A model generated the notes under the pieces. The model was not told the origin of the DNA. It searched no databases and worked only from the letters and a program-made list of their open reading frames with translations. Shown piece by piece: positions 17,209 through 25,950 of a DNA stretch of 64,000 bases (within the stretch, counting starts at the first letter, position 1; each line of letters opens with the position of its first letter). Source of the DNA: Minisyncoccota bacterium (lineage in GTDB: Bacteria > Patescibacteriota > Microgenomatia > UBA1400 > PJMF01). The stretch lies in assembly GCA_018657765.1 (NCBI GenBank), contig JABHWM010000018.1:248001-312000 (forward strand). The letters run 5' to 3'. Position numbers and translations under genes: made by a program.

Positions 17209-18441
17209 CTAAGAATCTTGAGGAAAGAGTTTAGCTAAGTTATATCTTTCCTTAGCCATAACAAGTAATTTTTCTAACTCTATAACAACCATTGTTGCAT
17301 CATCGGCATGTTTTAATCTAGGAAAAAACTCAAAATTTGGATCAGAATTTAATAAAGTCATGACGTCTCCAACAAGAGGGGTGTTAGCTGAATATATATC
17401 TTTAAGATGTTGTAACTTTACTAAAAAATCACCAGCAGCATCACCTTCAAAAGTAGTTAAAGCTCCATCACTACAAAAAACAAGCTGATGCAAACCAGCT
17501 AGACTATCCATCCCATATTCTGTAATTAAATCAGGATATTTAGCCAATTCTGGCATACCATTTAAAATTCCACATCCTGTTGGAGTATTTATTTTACCCT
17601 CAAAAGAAGCTGCTAGTTGAACCTTTATTCTAGGGTCTGCTGCTGCCTCTCTTATAGAGATATTTTTTTCTTTTGCAACTCTTTCAACTAAAAGCATAGT
17701 CTCTTCATCAAATCTAGAATTTAGGTTATTAGTAAATGAATCCCAATGCCCACTTGTACTATGAGCTATACCAACTGTATCTGCTACCTGAGCTACAGTA
17801 ATATTATCATTTGCTAAATCAATAATAGATATTGTGGCTGCCATTCCAGGAATACTTAAAACATCATTATAATCAACACCTTCAATCTGACTCATTTGAT
17901 CATATAACCAAGTATTGAGCGCAATAGTAAATTCTTTTGCAGTAACATTTTCTTTTTGGCTGAGTTCTTTAAATACCTTACTTGTAGGAAAACCAAAAGC
18001 AGCTAGATGAGAAACATAAAAAGCTCCAGATACTCCATGCTCTTCTAGACCAGCAATAGGCCTTTGACTCGAGGCTCCATCAAGAGCTGCTACAACCATT
18101 CTTCCTTTACCAAATTGTTCTATAAGAACAGCATCCTCATTGAGACGACCTTCTTTACCACCTCTGGTTTCAACAATAAATCTCATTTCTTTACCAGAAG
18201 CTTCATCTTCATACATTTGACTACGGCTAACGGTATCTTGGGCTTGATGTAACTCCTGACCAAAATAATTCTTCCAAAAAAAACGATCTTCACTAACTTC
18301 ATGTCTTAAAAACCAAAAAAGATCATTTTCACTTAGAGCTTCTAGTTTTTCAGCTAAAGAAGGAGAGGCATTTTTTACCTTTTCTGCTAGAGGTTCTCTT
18401 TCTATTATTCTTGTAACCGCTAGATCTTTTTCTTTTGTCAT
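17209..18441 (-). CDS. PP2C-like serine/threonine phosphatase domain protein
   Basis: The 410-residue protein carries PP2C hallmarks: RLNEDAV (99-105), ALDGASS (119-125), a central segment VAQVADTVGIA, FCSDGALTTFEG near 320 and DDATMVVIEL near 384. These place the metal-binding aspartates in the usual order. The N-terminal 85 residues have no recognised domain and the sequence between blocks has a long helical insert. No membrane segment is seen, so it is cytosolic. No kinase is adjacent. It converges with the MacB-type operon and is divergent from the small exported protein at 18593. Confidence 0.75.
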   Translation of the reverse strand: MTKEKDLAVTRIIEREPLAEKVKNASPSLAEKLEALSENDLFWFLRHEVSEDRFFWKNYFGQELHQAQDTVSRSQMYEDEASGKEMRFIVETRGGKEGRLNEDAVLIEQFGKGRMVVAALDGASSQRPIAGLEEHGVSGAFYVSHLAAFGFPTSKVFKELSQKENVTAKEFTIALNTWLYDQMSQIEGVDYNDVLSIPGMAATISIIDLANDNITVAQVADTVGIAHSTSGHWDSFTNNLNSRFDEETMLLVERVAKEKNISIREAAADPRIKVQLAASFEGKINTPTGCGILNGMPELAKYPDLITEYGMDSLAGLHQLVFCSDGALTTFEGDAAGDFLVKLQHLKDIYSANTPLVGDVMTLLNSDPNFEFFPRLKHADDATMVVIELEKLLVMAKERYNLAKLFPQDS

Positions 18442-18532
18442 AATTAATACAAATTATATCATTAATCTTGCCTTAAAGATTAAAATAAGGGCTGGATCGA
18501 TTGTTATTCACAAGCTATCATTAATACTTACC

Positions 18533-18553
18533 AAGTAAAGGAAGTCTTTACTT
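18533..18553. repeat. Perfect 8-bp inverted repeat between divergent genes
   Basis: AAGTAAAG (18533-18540) and CTTTACTT (18546-18553) are separated by GAAGT. It lies in the 151-base gap between the PP2C-like gene (start 18441, minus) and the small exported protein (start 18593, plus). It could be an operator or mRNA hairpin; no T tract follows, so a terminator is unlikely. The rest of the gap shows no gene. Confidence 0.4.
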
Positions 18554-18592
18554 TTGATAAAAATTTTGCCAAACTAAAAAAACTATAATTAT

Positions 18593-19015
18593 ATGAAAAA
18601 AAAGTTTTTTGTCCTTCTCAGTTTTATTTTCCTCTTGGTAGGAGGCTATGTCTATGCAGATAACAGAGGCTTTGTTCCAGAACAACTTTCTAGTTTAACT
18701 GAAAAAGCTCAAGAAACATCTTTAGATAAAATTCAAGAAATAACAAAAGAAACTCCAGTAATAAATTCATTGCAAAATGATCTTCAAGAAAACACTACAG
18801 ATCAACTCTCTACCCTTTCTTCTAGAGCAAAAGAAGTAAGTGAATATGCTCAAAATGCATTTAATTCTGGAGTAAAAGTTGATAAAGAAAATCAAGCTCC
18901 TTTGCATGAAAGAGCTATAGAATATGGACAATATGTTTACTGCAAACAAGTTGTAGAAGACTTTGAAAAAAATCAATCTGAAGAAAAAGTAGAACCAACT
19001 AAGACAGTAGAATAA
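18593..19015 (+). CDS. Small exported or membrane-anchored protein, unknown
   Basis: A 140-residue protein with a basic N-terminus and a hydrophobic segment LLSFIFLLVGGYVYA (about 8-22) that looks like a signal peptide with possible cleavage after YADN. The rest is helical, rich in Glu, Gln, Lys and Ser, with repeated 'LSSLTEKAQE/LSTLSSRAKE' phrases at about 36 and 77 that suggest two related helices. I do not recognise a family. It stands alone between two minus-strand genes. Confidence 0.6.
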   Translation: MKKKFFVLLSFIFLLVGGYVYADNRGFVPEQLSSLTEKAQETSLDKIQEITKETPVINSLQNDLQENTTDQLSTLSSRAKEVSEYAQNAFNSGVKVDKENQAPLHERAIEYGQYVYCKQVVEDFEKNQSEEKVEPTKTVE

Positions 19016-19057
19016 AGACTTACTTTAATTAAAATCTAGAAAAATATTAACTAATTT

Positions 19058-19873
19058 TTAAGAAATCTTAGTTCCCACATTTTGTTTTTCAACTAATAAT
19101 TTAAATAAATTATCATCTTTGCCAGGGATAATATAAGAAGACACACCATATTTATCTGCAAGCTGTAGGGATTCTTCTATCTTGAGTTTCATCCCACCAG
19201 TTACATCAGCACCTCTGGTTTTTGTTAGCATTTTTTTTAATTCTGGCCAGTTTTTATTTGTAATTTCTGGTAACACTTCCTGATCTTGATCCAAAAATCC
19301 AGAAACTTCAGTAAGATGAATAATTTTTTCAACAATATAATTTTTCTCAGTGAATTTTTTTGTAAAAAATCCTAAAATACTTTCTGTAGACCAAATAGTA
19401 CAGCCCATTGATTCATCAACTATCACATCACCAAAAGTAACTGGAAAAAGTCCCTGTTCTAAGTAAGACTCCAGTAAAACAAAAAAATCATTTTGAGCTT
19501 CTCTATTTTTTGTAATCAAAGTATTACTTGCCGAAAAAGTTACAGCCGGAACCTTTTTCTTTAAGAACTCTTCAACAATAGATCTATTTAGCTGAGCAGC
19601 TCTATCTTGAACGATAGCCATTCCCAATCTACTCTCATCATTAATGAATCCGTCTATTGTTTGATACTTCTTGGCTGGAACATGAGCAAAACTTCCTTGA
19701 CCATGACCTATTATTAACTTTTTATCTGGTAATTCTTGTTGAATCTTTATGATTTGATCAACAATATTTTTGATTACTGATCTCTTGAGAGACATAGATG
19801 ATTCTTTATTTGTGATAAAAGATCCACCAAGTTTGATTAAGATAATCGGAGTTTTTTTTGAGAATTTTTTCAT
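19058..19873 (-). CDS. Isopentenyl phosphate kinase-like amino acid kinase
   Basis: The 271-residue protein has the amino acid kinase fold: KLGGSFIT (14-21), GHGQGSFAH (56-64), FGDVIVD (147-153) and RGADVTGGM near the C-terminus. The GSFAH histidine followed by AKKY matches the HGGGSFGH-xx-AKKY region of archaeal isopentenyl phosphate kinase, where the histidine holds the substrate phosphate; in acetylglutamate or UMP kinases it is absent. It would convert isopentenyl phosphate to IPP and feed UppS (44969-45667). No other mevalonate-pathway gene is in the window. It is followed upstream by a Nudix gene 19 bases away, probably one transcript. Confidence 0.75.
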   Translation of the reverse strand: MKKFSKKTPIILIKLGGSFITNKESSMSLKRSVIKNIVDQIIKIQQELPDKKLIIGHGQGSFAHVPAKKYQTIDGFINDESRLGMAIVQDRAAQLNRSIVEEFLKKKVPAVTFSASNTLITKNREAQNDFFVLLESYLEQGLFPVTFGDVIVDESMGCTIWSTESILGFFTKKFTEKNYIVEKIIHLTEVSGFLDQDQEVLPEITNKNWPELKKMLTKTRGADVTGGMKLKIEESLQLADKYGVSSYIIPGKDDNLFKLLVEKQNVGTKIS

Positions 19874-19892
19874 ATTAAATTATTATTCTTTA

Positions 19893-20447
19893 TTACAAAT
19901 CAACTGATTTTAAAATTGCTTGTCTGGCTGCTGGTCTAATATTTTCTCGTTCATTTTCCAAAAATTCCAAAAGATCATCCTTCTTTACTACAACAACATC
20001 CATTGCTTTCTTTAACTCTTCTAACTGATCCTCATGAATTAGTAATCTTGTAACTACCCATAAAAGAAATTTTATTTCTTTTCCATAACGAATCTGTTCC
20101 ATTACTCCTGAGTCAAATATCTTCTCTTGATTTTCTATATCAGGAACTACATCTAAACCAAATTCTTCTAGAGCTTCTCTTTTTAGAGCATTCTCTAAAA
20201 TAAGTTTTCTTTCTTCTTCTGAAATATTTTTCAAATTTTGGTCAGTTTTTACTTTACCACTTACAAAACCCAACATTCCAGCTTTTAAAGATGTCCAAAT
20301 AGGGTGATCTTCTTCACCTCTTTCTTTCTTACCTTTCCCGCCATCTGCTTCAGATAAATAATCTTCTTCTGGCAAAGGAAGAAAAACAACATCATCCCCA
20401 GAGGTTAAAATCCCAATCACACCTTGTGTTAATTTTTCTTTAGACAT
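19893..20447 (-). CDS. Nudix hydrolase-like protein
   Basis: The 184-residue protein contains a Nudix box spread over about 75-115: GFVSGKV, an insert, then ALKREALEEFGLDV, giving the REALEEFG core with metal-binding glutamates. The N-terminus (GVIGILTSGDDVVFLPLP) is the first strand of the fold. The gap between the glycine and the REx2EE part is longer than the standard 23-residue box. It is transcribed with the isopentenyl phosphate kinase. Type I IPP isomerase is also a Nudix protein, but the TNTCCSHPL-type motif is not seen, so I do not call it Idi. Confidence 0.65.
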   Translation of the reverse strand: MSKEKLTQGVIGILTSGDDVVFLPLPEEDYLSEADGGKGKKERGEEDHPIWTSLKAGMLGFVSGKVKTDQNLKNISEEERKLILENALKREALEEFGLDVVPDIENQEKIFDSGVMEQIRYGKEIKFLLWVVTRLLIHEDQLEELKKAMDVVVVKKDDLLEFLENERENIRPAARQAILKSVDL

Positions 20448-20533
20448 ACTTTTTCATTTTCTTATAACTAGCCTTAATTGCTTTCAAGAACTATAAATAT
20501 ATAGTCGTAAAAATCTATAAAATCATGCAAAAT

Positions 20534-21727
20534 TTAAGGTATTTTATTTAATAAAGACTTACCAAGAGGAACTACTGTAAAAATAGTTAATACTCCCAGT
20601 ATGGTATACATTAATCTTGTTGTTCCAAAAGCAATTACTGGACCAGATATAAATGTCAAAAGTATAAAGAAAACACCAACTAACATACTCAAAGTAGAAA
20701 TAGCCGTTGCTCTATATTTTGATGAAAAATGATCATTAGTCATTCTTCCTAAGATAATCCATCTGGCCGTAGAAGACACCATTGCCCCAGCAATAAATGG
20801 TAAAGCAAACCATCCTTCTAATAAAATTCCAGGTAAAAAAGAAATAATCATAATGATGGGAAAAAATAAAATAGAGTTTCTTTCAGAGAATATTTTTTTA
20901 TTTTTCAAAAGTTTTGATAAAAGAATAATATTTAACAACCTAATAGAACCAGATATAAATCCTCTTTCACTATCAGAAAAACCCAAATCAACCATCATAG
21001 AACTATTGAAATATATTGTTGCTGCCCAAGTAATACTACCTACAGCAATATAGAACCAAGATAATTTTTTAAGAAAAGAGTTTTTGAAAGCTTCTTTAGC
21101 TCCTTGCTTCATTTGTTTTACATAATTTTTCAAAGTAAAAATCTCTGTATCTATATCTGGTTCTATCAAAAAGAAAGAAAAGATCCCACCTAAAAGGAGA
21201 AAAAATCCTTCTAATAAAAATGGTATAAAAATATTCCATTGATAAATAATCCCACCCAGAATAGTTCCTGTAACCAAGCCTACTTGAAAAATAACACCTT
21301 GATTTGCAACAACTTCAGAAAACTCTCTTTCCCTCTTATCTTGTTTCATAGAATCATAAAGCAAGGCTTCTGTAGAACCAGAAAGAAAAGAATCTGCTAA
21401 ACCAATTAATCCTGCAACTACAACATAGTGTAAAAATGTTGTTGCAAAAGGAAATAAAAATGAGCCAGCAGAAAAAAGAAAAAATCCAACAATAATAGAA
21501 ACTCTTTTTCCCAAAATATCAGCAAAAGCACCTGTTGGTAGCTCAGAAATAATATTAACAAAATATTGAAATCCAACAAGAAAAGAAATCTGCTCTATAG
21601 AAATAATTCTACGATAAAAAACAATCCAAATAGGAATAGAAAAAACAAGAGATCTACAAAAATTAATTAAATAATATATTGAAATGTTTTTATCAGAGAT
21701 AGTATTTTTCTTTAAAAAATTGAGCAT
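20534..21727 (-). CDS. Major facilitator superfamily transporter
   Basis: The 397-residue protein has about twelve helices. The loop between helices 2 and 3 reads ELPTGAFADILGKR, the MFS motif A form found in drug and metabolite exporters (G-x-x-x-D-x-x-G-R/K). The central cytoplasmic loop around residues 195-215 is basic. Substrate unknown. It is monocistronic, with a 116-base gap to the VirD4-like gene and 86 bases to the Nudix gene. Confidence 0.8.
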   Translation of the reverse strand: MLNFLKKNTISDKNISIYYLINFCRSLVFSIPIWIVFYRRIISIEQISFLVGFQYFVNIISELPTGAFADILGKRVSIIVGFFLFSAGSFLFPFATTFLHYVVVAGLIGLADSFLSGSTEALLYDSMKQDKREREFSEVVANQGVIFQVGLVTGTILGGIIYQWNIFIPFLLEGFFLLLGGIFSFFLIEPDIDTEIFTLKNYVKQMKQGAKEAFKNSFLKKLSWFYIAVGSITWAATIYFNSSMMVDLGFSDSERGFISGSIRLLNIILLSKLLKNKKIFSERNSILFFPIIMIISFLPGILLEGWFALPFIAGAMVSSTARWIILGRMTNDHFSSKYRATAISTLSMLVGVFFILLTFISGPVIAFGTTRLMYTILGVLTIFTVVPLGKSLLNKIP

Positions 21728-21782
21728 AAAATAAAAAAATCAAGAAAATTTGGTAAACTTGATCAAGACCTATTATATCTCA

Positions 21783-21825
21783 TTCTCTAGAGAAATTTAT
21801 TAAGGGAAAAGGGAAAAGGGAAAAA
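21783..21825. repeat. 12-bp palindrome followed by GGGAAAA x3 microrepeat
   Basis: TTCTCTAGAGAA (21783-21794) is a perfect palindrome. GGGAAAA repeats three times at 21804-21825. Both lie in the 115-base gap between the VirD4-like gene end and the MFS start. No hairpin with a T tract was found. The repeat count is a likely site of slippage. Confidence 0.6.
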
Positions 21826-21842
21826 TGCAGATATTAAATCAC

Positions 21843-24179
21843 CTACATCTTCACACGAGTTTCAATCTCAGCTTCAACAACCTCTTTATCTTTCCCATAT
21901 TTGAGACGAGAGAGTTGTTTGACCATTTCAGCCAATTTAGGATTCATTCTGGCTTTGACCTCATCCATATCTTTCATCAAAGACATACTAAAAGCCGGAA
22001 CTGGTTCATTGTTCACAATCGTTTTAATATAAACATGATATTTTTCAACATTAGCTAAATCTCCTTCTGTAAAAGTTGGAGAAAACTCATGCTGTAAAAA
22101 ATTAGCATCAGTTATACCTACCCGGAAAGCTACTAAAGTACCAACGTTACCAAACACAGCATTCTTAACTTCTTCATCTATCTGACCAATAAACTGATTA
22201 GCAACAATAAGATTCAACTTATACTTACGAGCCTCAGATAAAATAGAAGCAAAATCTTCTGTAGCATAGTTCTGGAACTCATCAACATACAAGAAAAAAT
22301 CAGTTCTTTTATCTGCATCCATATCTTGTCTACTCATAGCAGCAGTCAATACTTTTGGTACAAGAATTAGCCCCAAAAACTTTGCATCTTCTTCTCCAAG
22401 AATACCTTTGGAAAGGTTACATAAAATAATCTTCTTTTCATCCATTGCTTGACGAAAATTAAAGGCACTATATGGCTGACCAATAATGTTTCTCATGGTT
22501 TTGTTAGTTACAAAACGACCAAATTTAGAAACAATATAATCAAGAACCTCAGATTTATGGAAATCACTAGTTTGAGCCATCTGATCAGTCCAGTATCTTT
22601 TCACAACTGGATCTTTTACCAAAGGCAATAACTCCTCAACAAATTTTTGATCTGTCAAAGCACGTACTAATTCAATAAAAGTAGAACCTTTTTTATACAT
22701 GATAGTCAACATTGCATTACGAATAGCATGTTCAAACCGAGGACCAATAATACCAGTGCGGTGAGGATCATAGAGCTTATACATCAAGCCAATAACTGAT
22801 CCCACAACAAAGTGTCGTTGCTCCTCTGTATCTGCTTCCATCATGTTCAGACCCATTGGTCTAGTAAGATCTGATGGATTAAAATAAATAATATCTTCTG
22901 CTCTTTCCGGTGGAATGAGTTGCAAAATATCTTCAACAAACTCTCCATGAGGATCAATAGCACAGACTCCTTCTCCATTTTCAATATCCTGCATAATCAT
23001 TTCTTTGAGAAACTCAGATTTTCCTGTACCTGTTTTTCCGATGATATACATGTGTCTCTGACGATCTTTAATATCCATATAAACATTACGAACATCACCT
23101 CGATACTCTGACTTACCAAGGAAAAGACCTTTATGAGGAATTAAGTTTGGAGCTGGGGCGTTTTTTGCAATCAACCATTTTATATGATGGGTCTCGACTG
23201 TTTTATTAGGAAAATGAAAAATAGAAGCTAATTCTTCTGTATTTAACAAACAAGTTCCAAAACCAAAGGCTGGCATATACCTGTATATGAAATCTAACAT
23301 AAATAAATGTTTTATAAAAAACCATGGTTTTTTGAATTTATTGTATGCAGAAGCAAACTGAGCAAAAGCTCCAGTTATATTACTAAGATGAGATGCTGCA
23401 GTTGTCTCATTTTGAGAAGAAACAACCATTCTTATAGAAACCCTAAATCCTGGCTTCTCTACTTTTGTAGTGATCGCTTCCATTTCTTTTGGATCATGAC
23501 CATAAGTAGCTTTTTGGGGATCTGCTTCTCGTTTTTTTTCATTTGAAATAAATTTCTTTCCTTTTTTCTTCCAACCATTTCCTTCAGGATGAATAAGTAT
23601 CTGTAGAATAGCTCCTTCACCATTGCCCATTTTGGAAAAAGCTGATGTAATCAAAGATAAACCATCAGTAGGAAGATCTTTATATGTTTTGATAGGTAAA
23701 TATTTGGCATTCTGAAACTTGAGATAATTAAATTCTACTTTTCCTTTTTCATTAAATATATTTACTTCATCTTGTTCTTTAATATCTGCAAATGGATAAG
23801 CTCCATGAATTTGTTTCTCAACAAGATCTCTTACCTTCTTAGTACAACTCACATAAAAAGAAATTTCCTCTTTCAAAGCAACGATTTCAAAACTAATAAG
23901 TTCTTCTGGTTTTAAAAATGAAAAAAAGCCACTTTTTTTCATAGAATGAAGACCAGCAAACATCTGTTCTGCTGCATCTATTTTGATTTCATTATCTTTT
24001 GGCAAACGAACCAGAAGTGTCACAAAATCTAGAGAATAACCTTCTCGTTTTCTGTGTTTGAACCATTGAAAAAATAAGTATCCTAGAAAAGCTAAAGCTA
24101 CTATCAAAACTCCAACTAAAAGGAAATTCATAAAAAACAACGAAACTTGATTTATAAAATCTGCAGAGCCAAACATCAT
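21843..24179 (-). CDS. VirD4/TraG/HerA-like type IV secretion coupling ATPase
   Basis: The 778-residue protein has an N-terminal membrane helix (about 12-38), a mixed domain to about 340, then a P-loop ATPase with Walker A GKTGTGKS (381-388), IDPHGEF (about 409), and Walker B FFLYVDEFQNY near 640 followed by ARKYKLNLIVANQF. This is the DUF87/TraD-like form common in CPR and Gram-positive conjugation-like loci. The ATG at 24179 overlaps the stop of the upstream gene (ATGA). It probably couples a DNA or protein substrate to the VirB4-type machine encoded at 58870-63378. Confidence 0.82.
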   Translation of the reverse strand: MMFGSADFINQVSLFFMNFLLVGVLIVALAFLGYLFFQWFKHRKREGYSLDFVTLLVRLPKDNEIKIDAAEQMFAGLHSMKKSGFFSFLKPEELISFEIVALKEEISFYVSCTKKVRDLVEKQIHGAYPFADIKEQDEVNIFNEKGKVEFNYLKFQNAKYLPIKTYKDLPTDGLSLITSAFSKMGNGEGAILQILIHPEGNGWKKKGKKFISNEKKREADPQKATYGHDPKEMEAITTKVEKPGFRVSIRMVVSSQNETTAASHLSNITGAFAQFASAYNKFKKPWFFIKHLFMLDFIYRYMPAFGFGTCLLNTEELASIFHFPNKTVETHHIKWLIAKNAPAPNLIPHKGLFLGKSEYRGDVRNVYMDIKDRQRHMYIIGKTGTGKSEFLKEMIMQDIENGEGVCAIDPHGEFVEDILQLIPPERAEDIIYFNPSDLTRPMGLNMMEADTEEQRHFVVGSVIGLMYKLYDPHRTGIIGPRFEHAIRNAMLTIMYKKGSTFIELVRALTDQKFVEELLPLVKDPVVKRYWTDQMAQTSDFHKSEVLDYIVSKFGRFVTNKTMRNIIGQPYSAFNFRQAMDEKKIILCNLSKGILGEEDAKFLGLILVPKVLTAAMSRQDMDADKRTDFFLYVDEFQNYATEDFASILSEARKYKLNLIVANQFIGQIDEEVKNAVFGNVGTLVAFRVGITDANFLQHEFSPTFTEGDLANVEKYHVYIKTIVNNEPVPAFSMSLMKDMDEVKARMNPKLAEMVKQLSRLKYGKDKEVVEAEIETRVKM

Positions 24180-25309
24180 GATTTATCTTCCTCTGGTAAA
24201 CGATAAATAACTTTTCCAGAAAAAACCTTCATTATTTTCTTACTCCATTCTACAAGCCAACGAACACTAAGCTTGGGGCTTTTATGAGCACTTTTCTTTT
24301 CTAGTTCTGGAGTAATCGGCAATACAACAACTGGCTGAGATGGGTAAGGATGATTATTGGGCTGTGTCATCGAGCCGTCAGCAATTACTATTTCCTGTGG
24401 AGCTGTGTCTGCATGCTGCTCTACTTTTTGTAAATAACTTTCTACTTCTGGAGAAATTTCTGGAGTTGGTTCTACTTCAACTTGTTGTGCTCCGCGAGCA
24501 GCATCTATGGCAATTTGATCTAAGGAAGCACTATCTGCTGCTTCTTTACTTCCTGCAGAACTAACCGGATTCTGAGGATTTAAAGTATCTGTAGATTTTT
24601 GAATAACTTGAGGAATAACCTGTGAAATAAGGCCTGTTTGGTCTACTGAATTTTCTAGTGGCTGAACTGGTAAAGATGGCTGCTGATTATTTGGTTCAGG
24701 AATAGTCTCAGTTTGTTGAGTTACGACTGGCTGAGTCTCCGCTACTTTATCTTCAGGTAAAGTTTTTTCTACAGGTTGAACTAACTTATTCACTTGAGTT
24801 GATAAGGCTTCTTGTGCAGCTACTTTACTCTTTGTATCAGAGGCTTCTGCTTCAGCAATAGCTTTTTCTAAAAGATCTAGATCATTATTAGAATCAGGAA
24901 TTTTCTCTAAATTTTCTTTTTCAACTAAAGAACTATCTTTACTACCTACCTCAGGAATATTTTTATCAACTAAGTTTTTCAAATCAGCTAATTCATCTTT
25001 TTTATCTTCTGAAACAGAGATATTAGTCTTACTCAATTTTTCCAATTCATCCAAAACACTATCTGTGTCTGGAGAATCATTAACTGGATCTATAGAAAGG
25101 GGGCTTGTAGATACTGGAGTAACTACTGGATCAATAGAATTTACTACAGGGTTATCACTCAAACTATCATCATTTTTAATAGGGCTAGCTGGTTGATTTG
25201 AACTACCACCACTTAGACTTCTCTTCAATAAACTACCCACTGCAGAATTAGGATTACCAACAAAACTACTTACCATTCTTTGAGATGATTGGGCAGACGA
25301 ATCAGACAC
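24176..25309 (-). CDS. Low-complexity acidic Ser/Pro/Gln-rich protein coupled to the VirD4-like ATPase
   Basis: A 377-residue protein starting with GTG at 25309. It is dominated by Ser, Pro, Gln, Asp and Val with no membrane segment until a compact basic C-terminus (WLVEWSKKIMKVFSGKVIYRL, about 350-371), which could be an amphipathic docking helix. I recognise no domain. Its stop overlaps the VirD4-like start by 4 bases, so the two are coupled translationally. It may be an intrinsically disordered accessory or substrate adaptor of the secretion ATPase, which is inference. Confidence 0.6.
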   Translation of the reverse strand: MSDSSAQSSQRMVSSFVGNPNSAVGSLLKRSLSGGSSNQPASPIKNDDSLSDNPVVNSIDPVVTPVSTSPLSIDPVNDSPDTDSVLDELEKLSKTNISVSEDKKDELADLKNLVDKNIPEVGSKDSSLVEKENLEKIPDSNNDLDLLEKAIAEAEASDTKSKVAAQEALSTQVNKLVQPVEKTLPEDKVAETQPVVTQQTETIPEPNNQQPSLPVQPLENSVDQTGLISQVIPQVIQKSTDTLNPQNPVSSAGSKEAADSASLDQIAIDAARGAQQVEVEPTPEISPEVESYLQKVEQHADTAPQEIVIADGSMTQPNNHPYPSQPVVVLPITPELEKKSAHKSPKLSVRWLVEWSKKIMKVFSGKVIYRLPEEDKS

Positions 25310-25371
25310 CTATCTATAATACTTGTTTTCTCAAGCAGAAGGAAGAAGATAAAACATAAAAAAATACATAA

Positions 25372-25950
25372 CTAGAATAGTTGTAGATTTTCTCCAACTG
25401 GAATCTCTAACACCATCTCCACTAACCCAGGAGATTCATAAATAGATAAATTTTCTTGACGCTGTAAATCAACAGGAGGCAACATATTTCTTTCTACCTC
25501 AATTATTTCTCCCTCTTTGATCCAAAATAAATCTATTGCAAACAACATATCCTTCATCCAAAAAGAAGTTTTTACTGATTCTGGAAAAACAAATAACATT
25601 CCATCAATTCTTTTCTCTGAATCTAAACCTACTATCTCATCACTATCTTCTAGATTCTTTCTCCCACCCAAACCTTTAGTGATACTTTCTGGAGTATTAA
25701 CTACTTCTACCATTAATAATTCTTCTCCGATCTGCCACTCTACTACAGAATGATCTGGAACACTTTTCAAAAATCCTAGAATATCTTTTTCATCCACATT
25801 TTTATCTAGCTGATTACTTGTTTTATTAATAAAAGATTTATCAGTCTTTAAACCAAAAAAAGAAAATAAACTCAAATCTCCAGTTATATAAACAACACCA
25901 GCCATAACCCCTAAGATAAAAACTAGTATTGCTAACAATTTTTTATACAT
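25372..25950 (-). CDS. DUF192 domain protein, membrane-anchored
   Basis: From the ATG at 25950 (192 residues) there is one N-terminal helix (about 5-28) and then a DUF192 domain (about 75-190): EVVNTPESITKGLGGRKNL, GMLFVFP, SFWMKDMLFAIDLFWI and NMLPP are its characteristic blocks. DUF192 is widespread in bacteria and archaea with no settled function. The start overlaps the end of lgt by 8 bases, so it is probably in that operon. A TTG at 25962 is an alternative start. Confidence 0.8.
   Translation of the reverse strand: MYKKLLAILVFILGVMAGVVYITGDLSLFSFFGLKTDKSFINKTSNQLDKNVDEKDILGFLKSVPDHSVVEWQIGEELLMVEVVNTPESITKGLGGRKNLEDSDEIVGLDSEKRIDGMLFVFPESVKTSFWMKDMLFAIDLFWIKEGEIIEVERNMLPPVDLQRQENLSIYESPGLVEMVLEIPVGENLQLF

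Noticed and set aside
18584..18589. TATAAT before the small exported gene at 18593
   Set aside because: It ends 3 bases before the ATG, too close for transcription to begin before the start codon with standard spacing.
19893..20447. Type I IPP isomerase
   Set aside because: It is next to the isopentenyl phosphate kinase and is a Nudix protein, but the Cys-containing isomerase motif is not visible.
21843..25309. Integrative conjugative element
   Set aside because: A VirD4-like ATPase alone is present here; no relaxase, integrase, direct repeats or composition break was seen.
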